DNA of 64,000 bases from Bugula neritina (Eukaryota; Bryozoa; Gymnolaemata; Cheilostomatida; Bugulidae), in NCBI GenBank assembly GCA_964035545.1, contig OZ037768.1, positions 8,485,241 through 8,549,240 on the forward strand, read 5' to 3'. The notes beneath the pieces were generated by a model that was not told the DNA's origin, searched no databases, and saw only the letters and a list, made by a program, of their open reading frames with translations. Within the stretch, counting starts at the first letter, position 1; the number at the start of each line of letters is the position of its first letter. Of the stretch, positions 1 to 18,700 are shown piece after piece. Both the position numbers and the translations under genes were made by a program.

Positions 1-263
1 CAGTTTTTAGTTGAAGGCATAAAAATATCGTTACAGTTTGAATATTATTATATGTAATTAAAGTAAGACTTTTGTAGTTATGTGACATGATTGTTTCATT
101 GCTGTTTATTTGTGACAAAAGATAAAATAGCATCAGTAAAAATATGATGGTATTAGTTTTAAATTCAAAGATGGACTTATAATTATGGCAATAAACATTG
201 GATCAAATATGAGATGTGAATGGAGTAAGATGTGAAAATACAATGTACTGTACTGTAATACAG
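1..263. other. DHX16 intron or upstream sequence
   Basis: AT-rich sequence with no reading frame resembling the N-terminal part of DHX16, which must lie to the left of the window. The first DHX16 exon I can place begins after a TACAG acceptor ending at 263. I see no other gene or structured element here. Confidence 0.5.
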
Positions 264-6335
<6,072 letters not shown>

Positions 6336-6499
6336 GTGAATATTAGAACATGTAAATATATTGTATGTATAAATTGTAATATAATTTTGTAATATGTTTG
6401 ACATACAAAATTCTCTTTTGTACTACCTAGTCTATATTTTCAAAGATTCATTACACAAGCTGTAGTATAGTTAGTTTTACTTCACAAAAAATTGCTAAA

Positions 6500-6505
6500 A
6501 ATAAA
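6500..6505 (+). terminator. DHX16 polyadenylation signal
   Basis: AATAAA 165 bases after the DHX16 stop codon, the first canonical hexamer downstream; a U-rich stretch follows at about 6540. Confidence 0.55.
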
Positions 6506-7307
6506 ATGTAAGTTATTGAGTAAATTTAAAAACACCTATTTTATTTGTTCTTATGTCAACTAATTTTAAAGTTGTTTGAGTTTTTTGCAACGTTTTCATT
6601 TGAGGTAGCAATTGTTATTTGTTTAGTCTTTTCATGTTTGATCTGATATTACAAAATATCCATGTGCTAGACAGCTAGAGTATGTAAAAAAAGTAGGAGA
6701 CTGGTGATAATGCGATAGGAATAAGAGTTTTTCAGCTGGGGACACATCGAAAATATTCACACATGTGCTGTAGACAAATGATTCGACAATATCAAATTAG
6801 ATTTTCTTGTGGAACAGCTGAACAAAAACTTCTCCTTGGGTCCATCATCACTTGCTTCACCCCCCATAAATTTCAGATAGTGGTTTTCAACAGCTTGTTA
6901 TTGATCTAAATTCTCCTATACTAGTTCATCAGTGTAGTCCTTGGGCATAATACAAAGCAAGGTTTAAGGGTCCAATCCTTGCCTTTCAAAAAGTTTCGAG
7001 CAAAATTAAAATGAGCTTATACTGTGAAGGTTTTATTTTACAACTTGAAGATGTGATAATAGTATGACTAGCTACTAAGTGGAGGTAACTATCAAGCTTG
7101 GATTAAGAGTAAGTACTTCTACTTCTGGGGGAGGTACAGGTTCTAATTCAAAGTGAACCAGAAAGAAATGTTTTTTCCTTCACTAGAATTTTCATGGTGT
7201 AAGGTTCATCACACTTCAGACCAAGTTGTGAAACATAATCAACACCAGCAGTATCTGTTGTACATGCATGCTTGCTAAATAAAAACCATGTAGGAAATTC
7301 TAACATA

Positions 7308-7313
7308 TTTATT
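7308..7313 (-). terminator. RNF170 polyadenylation signal
   Basis: TTTATT on the plus strand, that is AATAAA on the minus strand, about 170 bases after the RNF170 stop codon. Confidence 0.5.
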
Positions 7314-7478
7314 TAGAATATTTCTATTTTGCTAGATTAATTATACTTGCTTTTCAAAATTTACAACGTAGCAATAATGGGACAATTTGATGCACAAAGC
7401 AGAACTATAAAACTAAAGTCAACAAATCTAAAAAAATAAACTAACAATAATACTTTATCTTTGATAAGCATGTAGAAT

Positions 7479-9540
7479 TTAATCCTCGTGAGGATTTAGT
7501 GTGGCTGATGCTCGCTGGGCAACAACACTTCGGTATATCATTGAAATATATAATGCTAATAGGAACAATATTACTAGATCATCTAGTAGACCCAGAATGC
7601 CGACAGCCATTTCTGGTATTATGTCCAATGGTGACAGCAAATATAGCACAGCTATGGTAAGACATATATAAATTCGAGCACGAAAAACAAACACCATCCC
7701 TTCTTCAGAGAATAAGTCGCCAATAGCATGCCTCAAGATTGTAGGCAGGTCTTGAATATACTCCCAAATCTATAAATAAAATAACATTTATAAAACTCTA
7801 ATGTGAGCACCAACAAATTTGCACTAATGTAAGTGTCCATAAAGGTGCAGAAAAAATTCAACACACATAATTATTATATTCCTATTTTTAAAAACAAAGT
7901 CGGGATTCTACAAACCGTTCTGGGTTCACCGGAAAATCTTCTATTGTAATTTCTGACTTCTTGCAACACTGTATTTTTAGCTTCTGAGTCTTCTTGAAGC
8001 TCCTCAGCAGTAAAGGAATTGAGCAAAATTGTCACCTACAGGCATGTATAAACTATTCTGTTAATAGTGTTACACCACGACTACCGTAGTTCATGGTGGA
8101 ATTAAAAGTTGGTACTAACAATGTCACGCAAGCAATACTATTAACTTCAAAAAAGCAAAAAGAATACCACACAGGATTGACAATTTCAAGAGTACAAATA
8201 TGCACGAAAAACGCATACATGTGCAGAACTTACGGTTTGTCTGCAGTTTGGGCAAGCAATCGGTCCCATCCAGCGACCCGTCCGCCAGTATGTTATTATG
8301 CAGCTTCCTAGAATACAAGCAAAATATTTCATCACAACATCTGCTAGCATTTATCAACTACTAAATAATATCATTTATAAGTTTCAAGTATTGGTAATAC
8401 CAGCTCTAATAATTAATTTAAAAAAACAAAACTGGTTTCTAAAAAATATGTTAACAAAAATAGCTACTTACAATGTGACACTAAAATCTAGGTTATTAAA
8501 AAATAATAATTTGTATACATTAACAGAAACTTTTACCACAAAACAAATGGCCACAATTGGTCTCAAGTCCATATTGCACGGAATCCAAACATACAGGGCA
8601 CTGAGTTGTTGAGTCACGAGAAGCAGAACTGCGGGGCTCAAGTCTTTGGCGTATTTCTGTAACAGCTGTTTGACTTTCAGGGTGAATCAGAGCTGTTTGG
8701 GGAGAACCTACCCAACTGCACGACATGACAGTGAATTTGTAGGGCAACAAACATGAAGAAAACTTGATGGAAAATAACAACTAGTGAACTAAGACAGTTA
8801 AAACAGAAAGTAATATCACACTAAATAGACTGAGTTCTCATGAGTATTCTGAGTAAATAGCTGCAAAGTTTTTTGGGTTACACTAATTTTCAATCTTATA
8901 ATGGTAGACTTTGGAAATTATTACAACCATTAGCCTAAAACATAGAACTTGGAATGCTACAGTTGCTATAATATAACACAAGTAAATGACTATAGGTTTG
9001 ACAGGTTTAAGCCAGTTTTGCACAGAAGTTGGTCTAAAATTTACAGAACTCAACTGAAACCCTAAGTGAAACCCTAAAAAAACTAGCCATCACTACAGGT
9101 GTTTTATTAATAAATTAATTATTACATAATATGTTTATTAATAAACAAGTACATAGCTTACTTAGCTAGTTTAAAAAAACCTAGGCCAAGAAATTATTTA
9201 TTGCATTATTAAAGAAATGTGCCAAGTCTACTTTTCAGCCTTTCTTCTTCTAACATGAGTTTCACTACATAGTAGATTACAGACAAATTATTCATAAAAC
9301 TTTTATATGTTATTACCATAACTGTTTTTAGTAAAACATTTCTTAATAAGATTTTGTATCATAATTCCATATTTTTTATTTGGTTATGTCATAAAATTCC
9401 AATTGAAAATGCACCACTCACCTTTTAAATTTTACGAATAAAGTAATAAGAAAAACAACAAATCCAGTAGTAATTAGCAAGACTGCATTGCTCACACCTT
9501 CCACAAGGCCTGCACTAGCTTTTAAGTTGAGCTCCGGCAT
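7479..9540 (-). CDS. RNF170: E3 ubiquitin-protein ligase RNF170
   Basis: ER-membrane RING ligase; the vertebrate protein ubiquitinates activated inositol 1,4,5-trisphosphate receptors. Five exons in minus-strand order, 9422-9540, 8537-8715, 8234-8307, 7916-8035 and 7479-7769, give 260 codons plus stop, against 258 in human. Residues 19-36 form an N-terminal membrane segment preceded by [10 protein letters not shown], like human VIEGVSDQVL. The C3HC4 RING ligands are C79, C82, C94, H96, C99, C102, C118 and C121 ([15 protein letters not shown]), all present. [10 protein letters not shown] and [10 protein letters not shown] match the family linker. The C-terminal DUF1232-type double membrane segment is [20 protein letters not shown] followed by [15 protein letters not shown]. 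The ATG at 9538-9540 starts the conserved N-terminus. The acceptor of the second exon was chosen at 8715 because only that site keeps phase. Confidence 0.93.
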
Positions 9541-10244
9541 TTTAGTTTAACAGAGACCACCCAGTTCGCCTTACTAAGATCTTACATGTTAATTTAGTAG
9601 TGCATCTCTATAAAATGAACACCAACATGGAATTGAAAATAAAATATGTTTCAATAAAATTGTTATATCTCAGATTTATCTTATTTCAAATATAACAATT
9701 TATTAACCAGTGATAGAAAATAATCCAAAAATAAATCAAATTGGGTTTCCTATATATAGCTATAGTAGGCAGGTCAACCAGTAATAAAATGGTTATTAAC
9801 AAAATGCTCTCTTGCAAAAATTATTGTTGTTCTCTGTTTTGGGCAACTATAAAATAACCATTAGGTTTAGGTAAATGTGATCATATTTGTTAACCACGAT
9901 ATATATTCCTATTGATTATTGCTTATATAACAATTATGTAAATATTTTGATAGTGAGAAACCATCTGTTAACGGTGACTACATAAAAGCTGCACTAGGAC
10001 AGTAGGCTATGTTAATCATAATGTTGTCATGAACATGAGAATTAATCTTGGTGATTATTGTTCTTGCTTATATTTATTTTTATACCAGCTAAATTTAGAG
10101 ACAGTGTATCACATATTGTAATTTATACTGATACAGGTAAATAATAATTAGAATAATTATAATCATTATATTTTCAATTAATCTTTATTTATATATTATA
10201 AGTTTGTGCAGTTAGTGTTACCACAACCAGATTAAATTTACTTT

Positions 10245-10740
10245 CAGTATCACTATGAGTATGACTATGACATTGTGATTGACTTGGTTTTAAAACCATG
10301 AGACTGAGTATGACTATGAGTTAATGTTATTGTTAGTGAATAATTGAGTATCAGTGAGAGTATCAACATCAGTATAACTATAAGTATAAGTATCAGTATA
10401 AGTATCACCAGGTATGCATATCAGATTGACTTTTATTTAGTTCGGTATGACTGTAAGGCTAATTGGAACACTAATTGTAACAGTTATCAAGTGTAACCGT
10501 AAATCAAAATGAAAATGTGCATCACTATCCCCATCACTATCAGTATGACTATGACTGGGTATGAGGCTATGAGCTAATAGTAATACTAATACTCAATACT
10601 ATCACATTTCCCATCACTGCTTGCATTAATGCTAAATTTAGTATACGCATCAGTATAACTATAGTCTATAACTATAGAAGTATTACATATTTACTTTTAC
10701 TTGTAGTGTTACTAAAACTAAAAGTAAAAGTAAAACTTTT
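10245..10740. repeat. Degenerate ACT/AGT hexamer-like repeat tract
   Basis: Runs such as AGTATGACTATGAC, AGTATAACTATAAGTATAAG and AAAAGTAAAAGTAAAACT place ACT or AGT trinucleotides mostly 6 bases apart, in both polarities, with drifting bases between. It is patchy and not a clean microsatellite. There is no reading frame. Confidence 0.65.
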
Positions 10741-11380
10741 AGTTCAAGTAAATCAAGGGAATCACTTCCTAGTAAACTAATAGCATATCCTAATAAACTG
10801 TATACAAATTAAAATTAACAGTCTAATTTTGTGATAAGGATCGTAACAGTAACCAAGATTTAGTTGAAATTTATAAATTGAAATTGGCAGTCTCAGCCTG
10901 ATTTTCAGTTTCAGTTTGTGTTGAAGCTTCTCTGCGTTTAGATAGACCGGAAACTAACAGTTTGTTATTCAACGTGCAAGATGCCGTCAGTATATACAGT
11001 CGAACTACAAAATGTTAAGCAATAAAACAAATAACACACTCTTAATTTAAAAAAAGAAATTTTTTGTTTGTTTTTTTTTTATCAAAACTTTTTTATCATT
11101 CTGACAAAGTTCTTTTGTACTGCTGCATTTACACCAGCAGTTATACTATTTCCGTCAGCGGAAAATTTGAATGCAGGTCTATGAATCCGTTTGTATGATT
11201 ATATAATACCAAATATTGTTAGGTGCAATAGAAGTTGAAGCACACGTAAAAATGATTGCAGTGGCAGGCTAAGATTTGATGTTGTTGGCAGTCGTCGTAT
11301 TCTGTGTTTTCGGTAATGCATACTATTATATTTTACTAGATCAAATAAATTCATAATTTAATTTAAATTTTAATGTAATG

Positions 11381-11471
11381 ACTAATACTAATAGTAATAG
11401 TAATACTAAGACTAAGAGTAATAGTAATACTAATACTAATAGTAATAGTATTACTATTAGTAATAGTAATT
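11381..11471. repeat. (ACTAAT/AGTAAT)n palindromic repeat
   Basis: A nearly pure array of ACTAAT, AGTAAT and AGTATT units. Because ACT and AGT are mutual reverse complements, the last part (TAATAGTATTACTATTAG, about 11430-11460) is self-complementary and could fold into a hairpin. Confidence 0.75.
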
Positions 11472-12038
11472 TTCAACTAAAAATTAAGCTTTTTCGATAT
11501 CATAGCTTCAATTTCTTATGACCAAATTTGCATAGGATTATATTTTTAATATTTGATTTGCATCTTCCCATTAACTTTAAGTTTATTCCTATATAATCAT
11601 AGAGAAATGATAGAGTAACTATCGAAATACCATCAAGACGTCACCTTGTTACAATTAAAAAGATATTTCAGTAAAAATGAACTTATAATCCATTGTTTGA
11701 TATGCCTTTGTCATTTTGAATAATAAATTACGTTTAGTTAATAAATAGTTTCAATATTTTTATTTCTGCAAATTTAGGAAGTAAATTAAAATTGCCTAGA
11801 GTGCAGAAGCTTCAGGTACTTTAGTCAGTGAATGTTTAGTTAGGAAGTCTATACCCAACTTGGGTAACTGACTAACTGCAACTCTAAATCTTTCTGTTAT
11901 TGAACTTTATAAAAGTTGGAATCCCAATCAATTTCTGGTTGTACTTGGGGTTATTAATAAATAAAGTAAAATTGAAAACCCCTATAAAGTTTTACCAAAT
12001 AAAAGAAAATAACTCTATTTCTGTCCTATTTTGACAGC

Positions 12039-15000
12039 ATGAATATGTCTAGCAGTAAAGACAGCATTCCCATTCGGTTGGCAAAACTAAATCAACAGAT
12101 TGAAGGAAAAGTACCAGCCAGCTCTCTAAACCATCTGATTTTAAAAGATGGGCTATTAGATTCTCTTCTTGCTCTCTACGATGAATGTAAGAGGAAAGCT
12201 AATCTCACTCAAAAAAACCCACCAAGACATTTCTCTGGCTTTCTTCATAGAGGTAAATTTAAAACCTCACTTATGCTGTAAGTAGAATATAATGGCACAA
12301 ACTTTAAATTTCTAGACCCTCTTGTAGCTTTTGGATACACTTATGCTGTGATACAGTTATAGTTAAAAGGCTATCAAGTGTTTCCATTCAAATGTTTCCA
12401 TAAAATATTATTACCAGTGTTTAAAAACTGCTAACTTCGAAAACACATTAAATTTTCCTCCTTTAACAATTTAAAGAATAGAAAGGTTTTCGAAATCGGT
12501 GTATTCTAATTTGTTGAAAGTTAAATATTTACAAGTGAGCAAACGCATTTTTGTAAAAGTTGATAAATTTGGTTGTACATTGCTGTATAGTTGGAAGTAC
12601 AGTCAAAGATATTCAGAGACTGAGAGTGAATGCCAACGACTTTTCAACCCTGAAGCTTATTGGGCAAGGTCATTTTGGCCAAGTCAAAGTAGTAAAAGAA
12701 AAGGTCACAGGAGAAATTTATGCTTTGAAAGTTATCAGAAAGAAAGATGTACTTGCACATCAAGAGGTTGGTTTTGTGGAAACCTTTTCTCTATTTAATT
12801 CATCATGAATAGCAGAATAGCAAATAACATAATATATTTTTATATTTCTGTCTGTCAAGTTCTTGCTATCCGTAACAAAGCATGGGCTACGTTTGCTCTG
12901 TCATCATTTAATATGTTGACTTTGATACACTAAACTTGTTAATGATGCATTACTATTCTAGCATGTTGCTTTACTCTAACTAACTTTTGTAACATTTAAA
13001 ATAGTTTCTTATTTTATGTGGGTTAGTCTTTACGCATGCTTTGGAATTATCCTACCTTTCAGGTCATTGAGACAGAAGAATCCTCTAACATGGCGGTAAA
13101 TGCGCTTTTATTTTCTGAGTGTTGAACTCAGATTTTTTTCACTCTGCTTTGGTCTTTGACAAACTCTATCTTGTGAACCTTTTGTATCACCTGCATGGTA
13201 AACATGACATTAGAAATGAAAGCAGACTCTTACTAAAGATTTCTCCATTGGAGAGTGACTCGTCGTAGATTGTGCGCGGTGTTGAGTGACTCAGTGTGCG
13301 GTGATTTGTTTACAGGGTGGCGTTAGTTATCTTCTAGTCACATAGTTGCAGGGATGTGGGGTGAAAATTTGTCACACTTAACTTCAGCGCTGCCCGTGTG
13401 TTTTAGAAGTCTGCTGTTGATATCAGAATTTAAAAGAATGTGGAATATCTTTCGCTCTCCTGTAATACAATGTTTGTTTAACCAGACTTCCTATCTACCA
13501 CTTGCAGCTCAACCCAATCTTTCTGTCCTGCTTTCTAAACTCTTCATAATAGTTCCTATATGCACTTACAACAATTGTCTTGGATTATGCGTAGGCTGCA
13601 TACTTTGAAGAGGAACGAGATATCATGGCTAAGAGTAATAATGCCTGGCTCACACAACTTCATTATGCCTTCCAGGACGAATATTGTTTGTATTTAGCTA
13701 TGGATTTTCATCCTGGGGGAGATTTAGCCATTCTGCTTGGCAGGCAAGTTTTATGCATCCCAATTTGTGACTAGATAGTGTTTATATTTTTAATGGTTAG
13801 CTGATAAAAGTTGTAATATATTGCATTGCCTTTTCTGTTACATGATCCTACGCAAAGATTAGTAATTCCAATCGCAATTTGCTTTATAGATACGAAACAC
13901 TGTCTGAAGACATGGCGAAGTTTTATGTGGCGGAGATGGCTTTGGCAGTGCACGCCGTACACTCACTCGGCTACATACACAGGGATATTAAACCTGATAA
14001 TTTTCTGATTGATCGAACCGGTCACCTGAAGCTGACAGATTTTGGCAGTGCCGCTAAGATGAACAGTGATGGAAAGGTTAGTCATGTTATGTTTTACATA
14101 GACATTGAAATAAGGAAGTCTATTCTCCTGTTGCTAAGCTAAGACTTGTCAGTTTTTAAAATATTTGAATGCAAATAAAATGAAAGTGCTGCCTTAAAAA
14201 TTTAAAGTTTACAATAAAGATATATGATTTTTATTTTCTTATGTGTGACAGGTATCTGGTAAAATGCCTGTTGGAACCCCCGACTACATTGCCCCTGAGC
14301 TGCTGACATCTATGACCTCTAGCTCAGACAGACCATACAACAGACTGGTTGACTGGTGGTCTCTCGGCATCATCACTTATGAAATGGTCTGCGGCCACCT
14401 TCCTTTTTCTGATGAAAACCACAGCGTTGTCAATACTTACAGCAAGATTATGAAATTCAAAGTAAGTTGTTTATGATGACATTTACAAAAAAAAGCATTT
14501 TTCAATGTCCCTGGCGTTCAATTTATAGTTGAGAGTTGTGCCCCCTTAGCAGGTACATACCTTAATCAAGCTTCTATTAGCCACAGTGGTGGCAACCAGC
14601 ACACTGAATAATTAATTAGATTTGTATCCTAGCTACCACTGCAGCATTTCTCAATGAACCATGAAAATGCTTTCATGTTCTTTTTTTTAAACTTATTGAT
14701 ACTATTTTTAAATACCAATATGTGTCTTTTTACTAAAATATTATTTATTTTTTAAAAGAACAAGTATATAGCAGAGTTTGGATTTTTAAATGGCAGTCAA
14801 ACTTTAAAATTTTTAATGAGACTGATCTATGTAATGAAGTTGAAGTATGTACTTGTTAAGAGGACACAACTCTTGATTATAAATTAAGTTATAGGGGCAT
14901 TGAAAAATAGTACATTGAGCATTTTATTAGCACACATCCACAACTAAAAGGTTTAATTCTAAGTATTTAATAAATGGCTGCATTGATAACTATATTGTGT

Positions 15001-15767
15001 TGTGCTGCTTTAGGAAAACCTCATCTTTGCTAAAAGTGATGTTCCGCTAACACACACTGCTAAAAAGTTCATCGAAGGTTTATTAACTGAAGCCAGATTC
15101 AGGATGGGCTTTGATCAGATCTCATCACACAAGTTTCTCAACACTATGAACCTGAAGGATATAAGGAGTGGTAGGAGTTGTGCTCTCACTTATCTATTGA
15201 CTTTTTACAATCAGCAGTTATTAGTTTCACTATTTTCAACTCAGTTTTAGCAGTACTACGGTTTACTTTTTGATAGCATGCTTTTGAAGACTAAGCAGCT
15301 GTGTAGTCTTGTAGAGATGTCCTCAAGCCCAGCTGCCTTCATTTTATAGTACAACCGATCGATAAATTGCTTTAAAAATGTGTATTGGCTTAGTGCCCAT
15401 TAACTTGGCGAGCTCGTATGTACGACAAACTTAGTTGTTGCAATTGAGCAGCTGCATTGCATGAATCTTATAGGCAATTACTCTAAACTTCAACACTTTT
15501 TGGAGCATATCGGTGCCAGGTGAAGAAATTTTTTTAGGTTTTTTGAAGTTTGTTACTTTATGATTTTGATTACAATGCAGATTGTTCTTGTTTAGCAACT
15601 CCGCCATATATTCCTAAAGTAGCTGGTCCGGAAGATACCAGCAATTTTGAGGAAGTTGATGCTCATCAGAATTCTCCCGGAGAAGATTTTCAACACTCAC
15701 CAATGAGAGACTTGCCATTTATTGGATTCACATTTTATCGAAATTTAGCATTGCTCAAAGCAAAAAG
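12039..15767 (+). other. CIT: Citron exons 1-7: N-terminus, kinase domain, AGC tail
   Basis: Exons: 12039-12252, 12591-12766, 13595-13743, 13890-14076, 14252-14461, 15014-15170, 15596-15767. Visible motifs are IGQGHFGQV (glycine loop), YALKVIRKK (ATP-binding Lys), FEEERD (helix C Glu), HRDIKPDN (catalytic loop), [15 protein letters not shown] (DFG), [11 protein letters not shown] (activation-segment end) and the AGC hydrophobic-motif region [10 protein letters not shown]. The kinase therefore looks active. Exon 3 ends in AG|GCAAGT, a GC-AG intron. A possible 33-base cassette exon lies in intron 2. Confidence 0.92.
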
Positions 15768-18700
15768 GTACAAATGTGTTTGTAATGTAATGGCAACCAC
15801 TAACTTATATCGTACATAGTTCCAATAATACTGTAGTTTGGCGATAAACAATACATTGTACACTAATCTATGGGTCTCATTATAGGCAGCATCTGGTATA
15901 CCTATGGTGTGTAGTATTCCAACTTGAAGGCTGCAATGGTGACCTTCAAATATGCAGTGCTGATAAATACATTTATTAATATAAAAGTGCGTTCAGAGTT
16001 TTCAGTCAACAATTTTACCTTGTGTCTTGTAGTGCAAATTAATTATTGTCTTTTCAGCATATATTTAGTTCACAGTAACTGAACTCAAACCATCATTTTA
16101 ACTGTAGCTTATCTCAGCAAACAGATGTTTTAAACCTGATTTAACTGATACACAATATTTTTGCTGAATTAGTATAGGTGCACCTAAAAATATTGTATTG
16201 CTAAATTAAACTTACAGTTGTTCATTGCTATAATTTGCACCTCAGTTCTTCATCTTCAACACCTGGCACTGACTTGCTGGACAAAGTACTACAAGGTGCT
16301 GGCGATCATGACAGCTGTAACCGCCTTGAACTGCAGCAAAGCCAGAAAAAAGAGACAGCCTTGAGAAAGGAAGTTGTAAGTAGAGTAGAGTAGTTTAGAT
16401 GTGAGTAGTATTCAGCCGAGTCTTCATATTTACAAAGCTTTTAACCTCTACTGATCTTGATCAAGTTTCTTTCTTAATTTACCTAATTTGGTGCCAGATG
16501 TGTTCTCATTTATTGGAATGGGTTTTTCTATAGAATTATTAGTAATTGATTGTATTTAATTTGTTTAACTAATTTTGGTTGTGCACACAGAAATCAGCAT
16601 CTTTTCAAAATTTTTAAATATTTCACGTATACATTAACATAATAATACACTGAGCATGAAGCTACAGGTAAGTAGCTGCTGTCTGTCGGATCAAAACCAG
16701 CAATGAAGTATAACAAAGTGTTACAGGCTGTTTTTCTAATATATATTTCGTTTTGTTGGGAGTTGTCTTTACCTGGGATACAATCATTCTACTGCTGTAT
16801 GTGCTGTATTTACGTAGGTGACTTTCATGAAAATTCTTGCGTACATGCATTCAATTATTAGGCTTTACTTTTAATAAACTTTCACCAATAAGCTTACGCT
16901 CAGTGTTTGGAGTTGTTATTTCAATGATAAAGTAATGAAGATATTTTTTCATCCAATGAAATGTATACTGAATATAGTAAAAAATATATCTTTTGCAATC
17001 ATGAATAGTAGTTAGTGAATTTGTTTGAAGGGTTTCGAAATTAAGTTGCAATAAAAGTATTCATCTTAATTCTTTGAAATATATAACTGCGTGGAACAAA
17101 CTCTCACGACGTAAGGCTACCAAGACATTTTATTGTTTTGTGAGTTATGTGAATATTTCATTGAAATATAGACTTGTGTGACGGGTGTTATATATACATG
17201 CTAAGAGGAGAGTAGTGTGACCAGGTGGACACTTGCCTAATCAATGGAAATCCAACAACTTTTTTACAATTTTGTAAAATTAAAAGTTACAAGTTAATTA
17301 TTAGTGATATTCAAAATCAGGCGGTTATAATTTCTTCTGCCGAAAATTACCTGAAATATGTCTTTTCTAAACATATTTTTGGTCCTATAAATCTCCAAGT
17401 TTACATAGTCGAATATTTGTTTGTTTTTTTTTGTAGTGTCTATGTTTCAGCATCATTTTGAAAGTTCAATCTCATGTTATGAAAATTACGTAAATTATAT
17501 TTGTTTATAGATTGCCTGGATTGAAGTGCTTGTAAGGACATTTCAGTTTTATGGTGTTTTTATTTTCTTCCATAATGTAATTTATTTTTAAGTAACTTAT
17601 AATTAACATTTTCCTTCATTTACTACTAATATTTCAATGTTAGTATTGGCTTATTTTCTAACTTTGAAGACTAACAATGTGGGTGGTCCATGTTGCGTGT
17701 CACTTAGTGACATATGCAAGTGTTGACTCTGTAGGAAAAGCTACGTGCAGCTTTGAAGCAGAAGGACGGTTATATAGACAAGCTGGAGAGCAGCAAAGAG
17801 ACTCAGGCTAGAGAGCTGGCATACTTGAATGCTTCAAATGTAGACCTTGTTGATCAAAATAAGGTGAGAATAAATAAACTGTCTCGAGAAAACATCTACG
17901 GTGTACCATTTATAGCACCACCAGCTGTGTATTTTAATACGTGTGCATTTAATTTTGTTTTATTTCTTCTAATGAACTATTTCTTCAAATTTTAACGTTT
18001 ATACCTGGTGAGTGGTAAATGAACCAGTAATGTTCCTAATAACATTATGCAATACTACTTGTAAATCTAGTAAGAAAATTTTAACAGGTTCAATTAGTTC
18101 AGTTCATAGAGTTATCCTCTCTTGGTTAAAAAATAGATATAAATTCTGAATGTGAAGAGTTTTAATATTTTTATTCAAGCTATTTTTTGTTGAGAAATCC
18201 ACAACTAAAGGTACCTCTTTAAGGTTATTGCAAAATATAATATGCTTTGTAACTCTGAAATTCAACTTAGGGACTCAACTGATGCTGGGCTGTAAATCTT
18301 GCTAATGTTATAATCATCACTACAGTGATATACATATAAGAACTTTTTGGGCTACTTAAACTGCATACACATTATTATTTGCTTAAAAATAACATAAAAT
18401 AAGAGTTTTACAGAAAATTTAATATAGTTTTGGAGTTGTCCTCTCAGTTCAGTCGGTATTGACTATTTTGGGCTTATTGTCCTCGATTGGTATGTTATCT
18501 TGGCCAACTTAATTATAACTTCCATTTCTGACATAGTGACATTGGTATTATTTAAGTAGTGCTATCTTCTACTAACTATTCCTATAACTCCCAGGTGTGA
18601 TTTACCAGAAAGCAAGCTACATTTAGATTATCTAAAAACCGAGATTACCTTATCTCAACAAATATAATGTCGATAGCTTGTGATATTTGCTGGTTTAATG

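Larger units (their letters stand above)
6336..7478. other. 3' UTRs and spacer between convergent DHX16 and RNF170
   Basis: This holds the DHX16 3' UTR and poly(A) signal, then the RNF170 3' UTR read from the other strand with its signal at 7308-7313. I see no other coding sequence or repeat. Confidence 0.6.
9541..12038. other. Divergent intergenic region RNF170 / citron
   Basis: About 2.5 kb between head-to-head start codons. It must hold both promoters and probably a citron 5' UTR exon, because the citron ATG directly follows a pyrimidine-rich acceptor (CTATTTTGACAG ending at 12037). No recognisable TATA or initiator element can be fixed. Two degenerate ACT/AGT repeat tracts are listed separately. 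No coding sequence was seen. Confidence 0.5.

Noticed and set aside
7479-7736. Separate small membrane-protein gene
   Set aside because: It is the C-terminal exon of RNF170, joined in phase to four upstream exons.
12499-12798. 99-codon frame overlapping citron exon 2
   Set aside because: It is the wrong frame of the exon that encodes the kinase glycine loop.
13354-13608. 84-codon frame in citron intron 2
   Set aside because: It runs through the acceptor of exon 3 in another frame and matches nothing.
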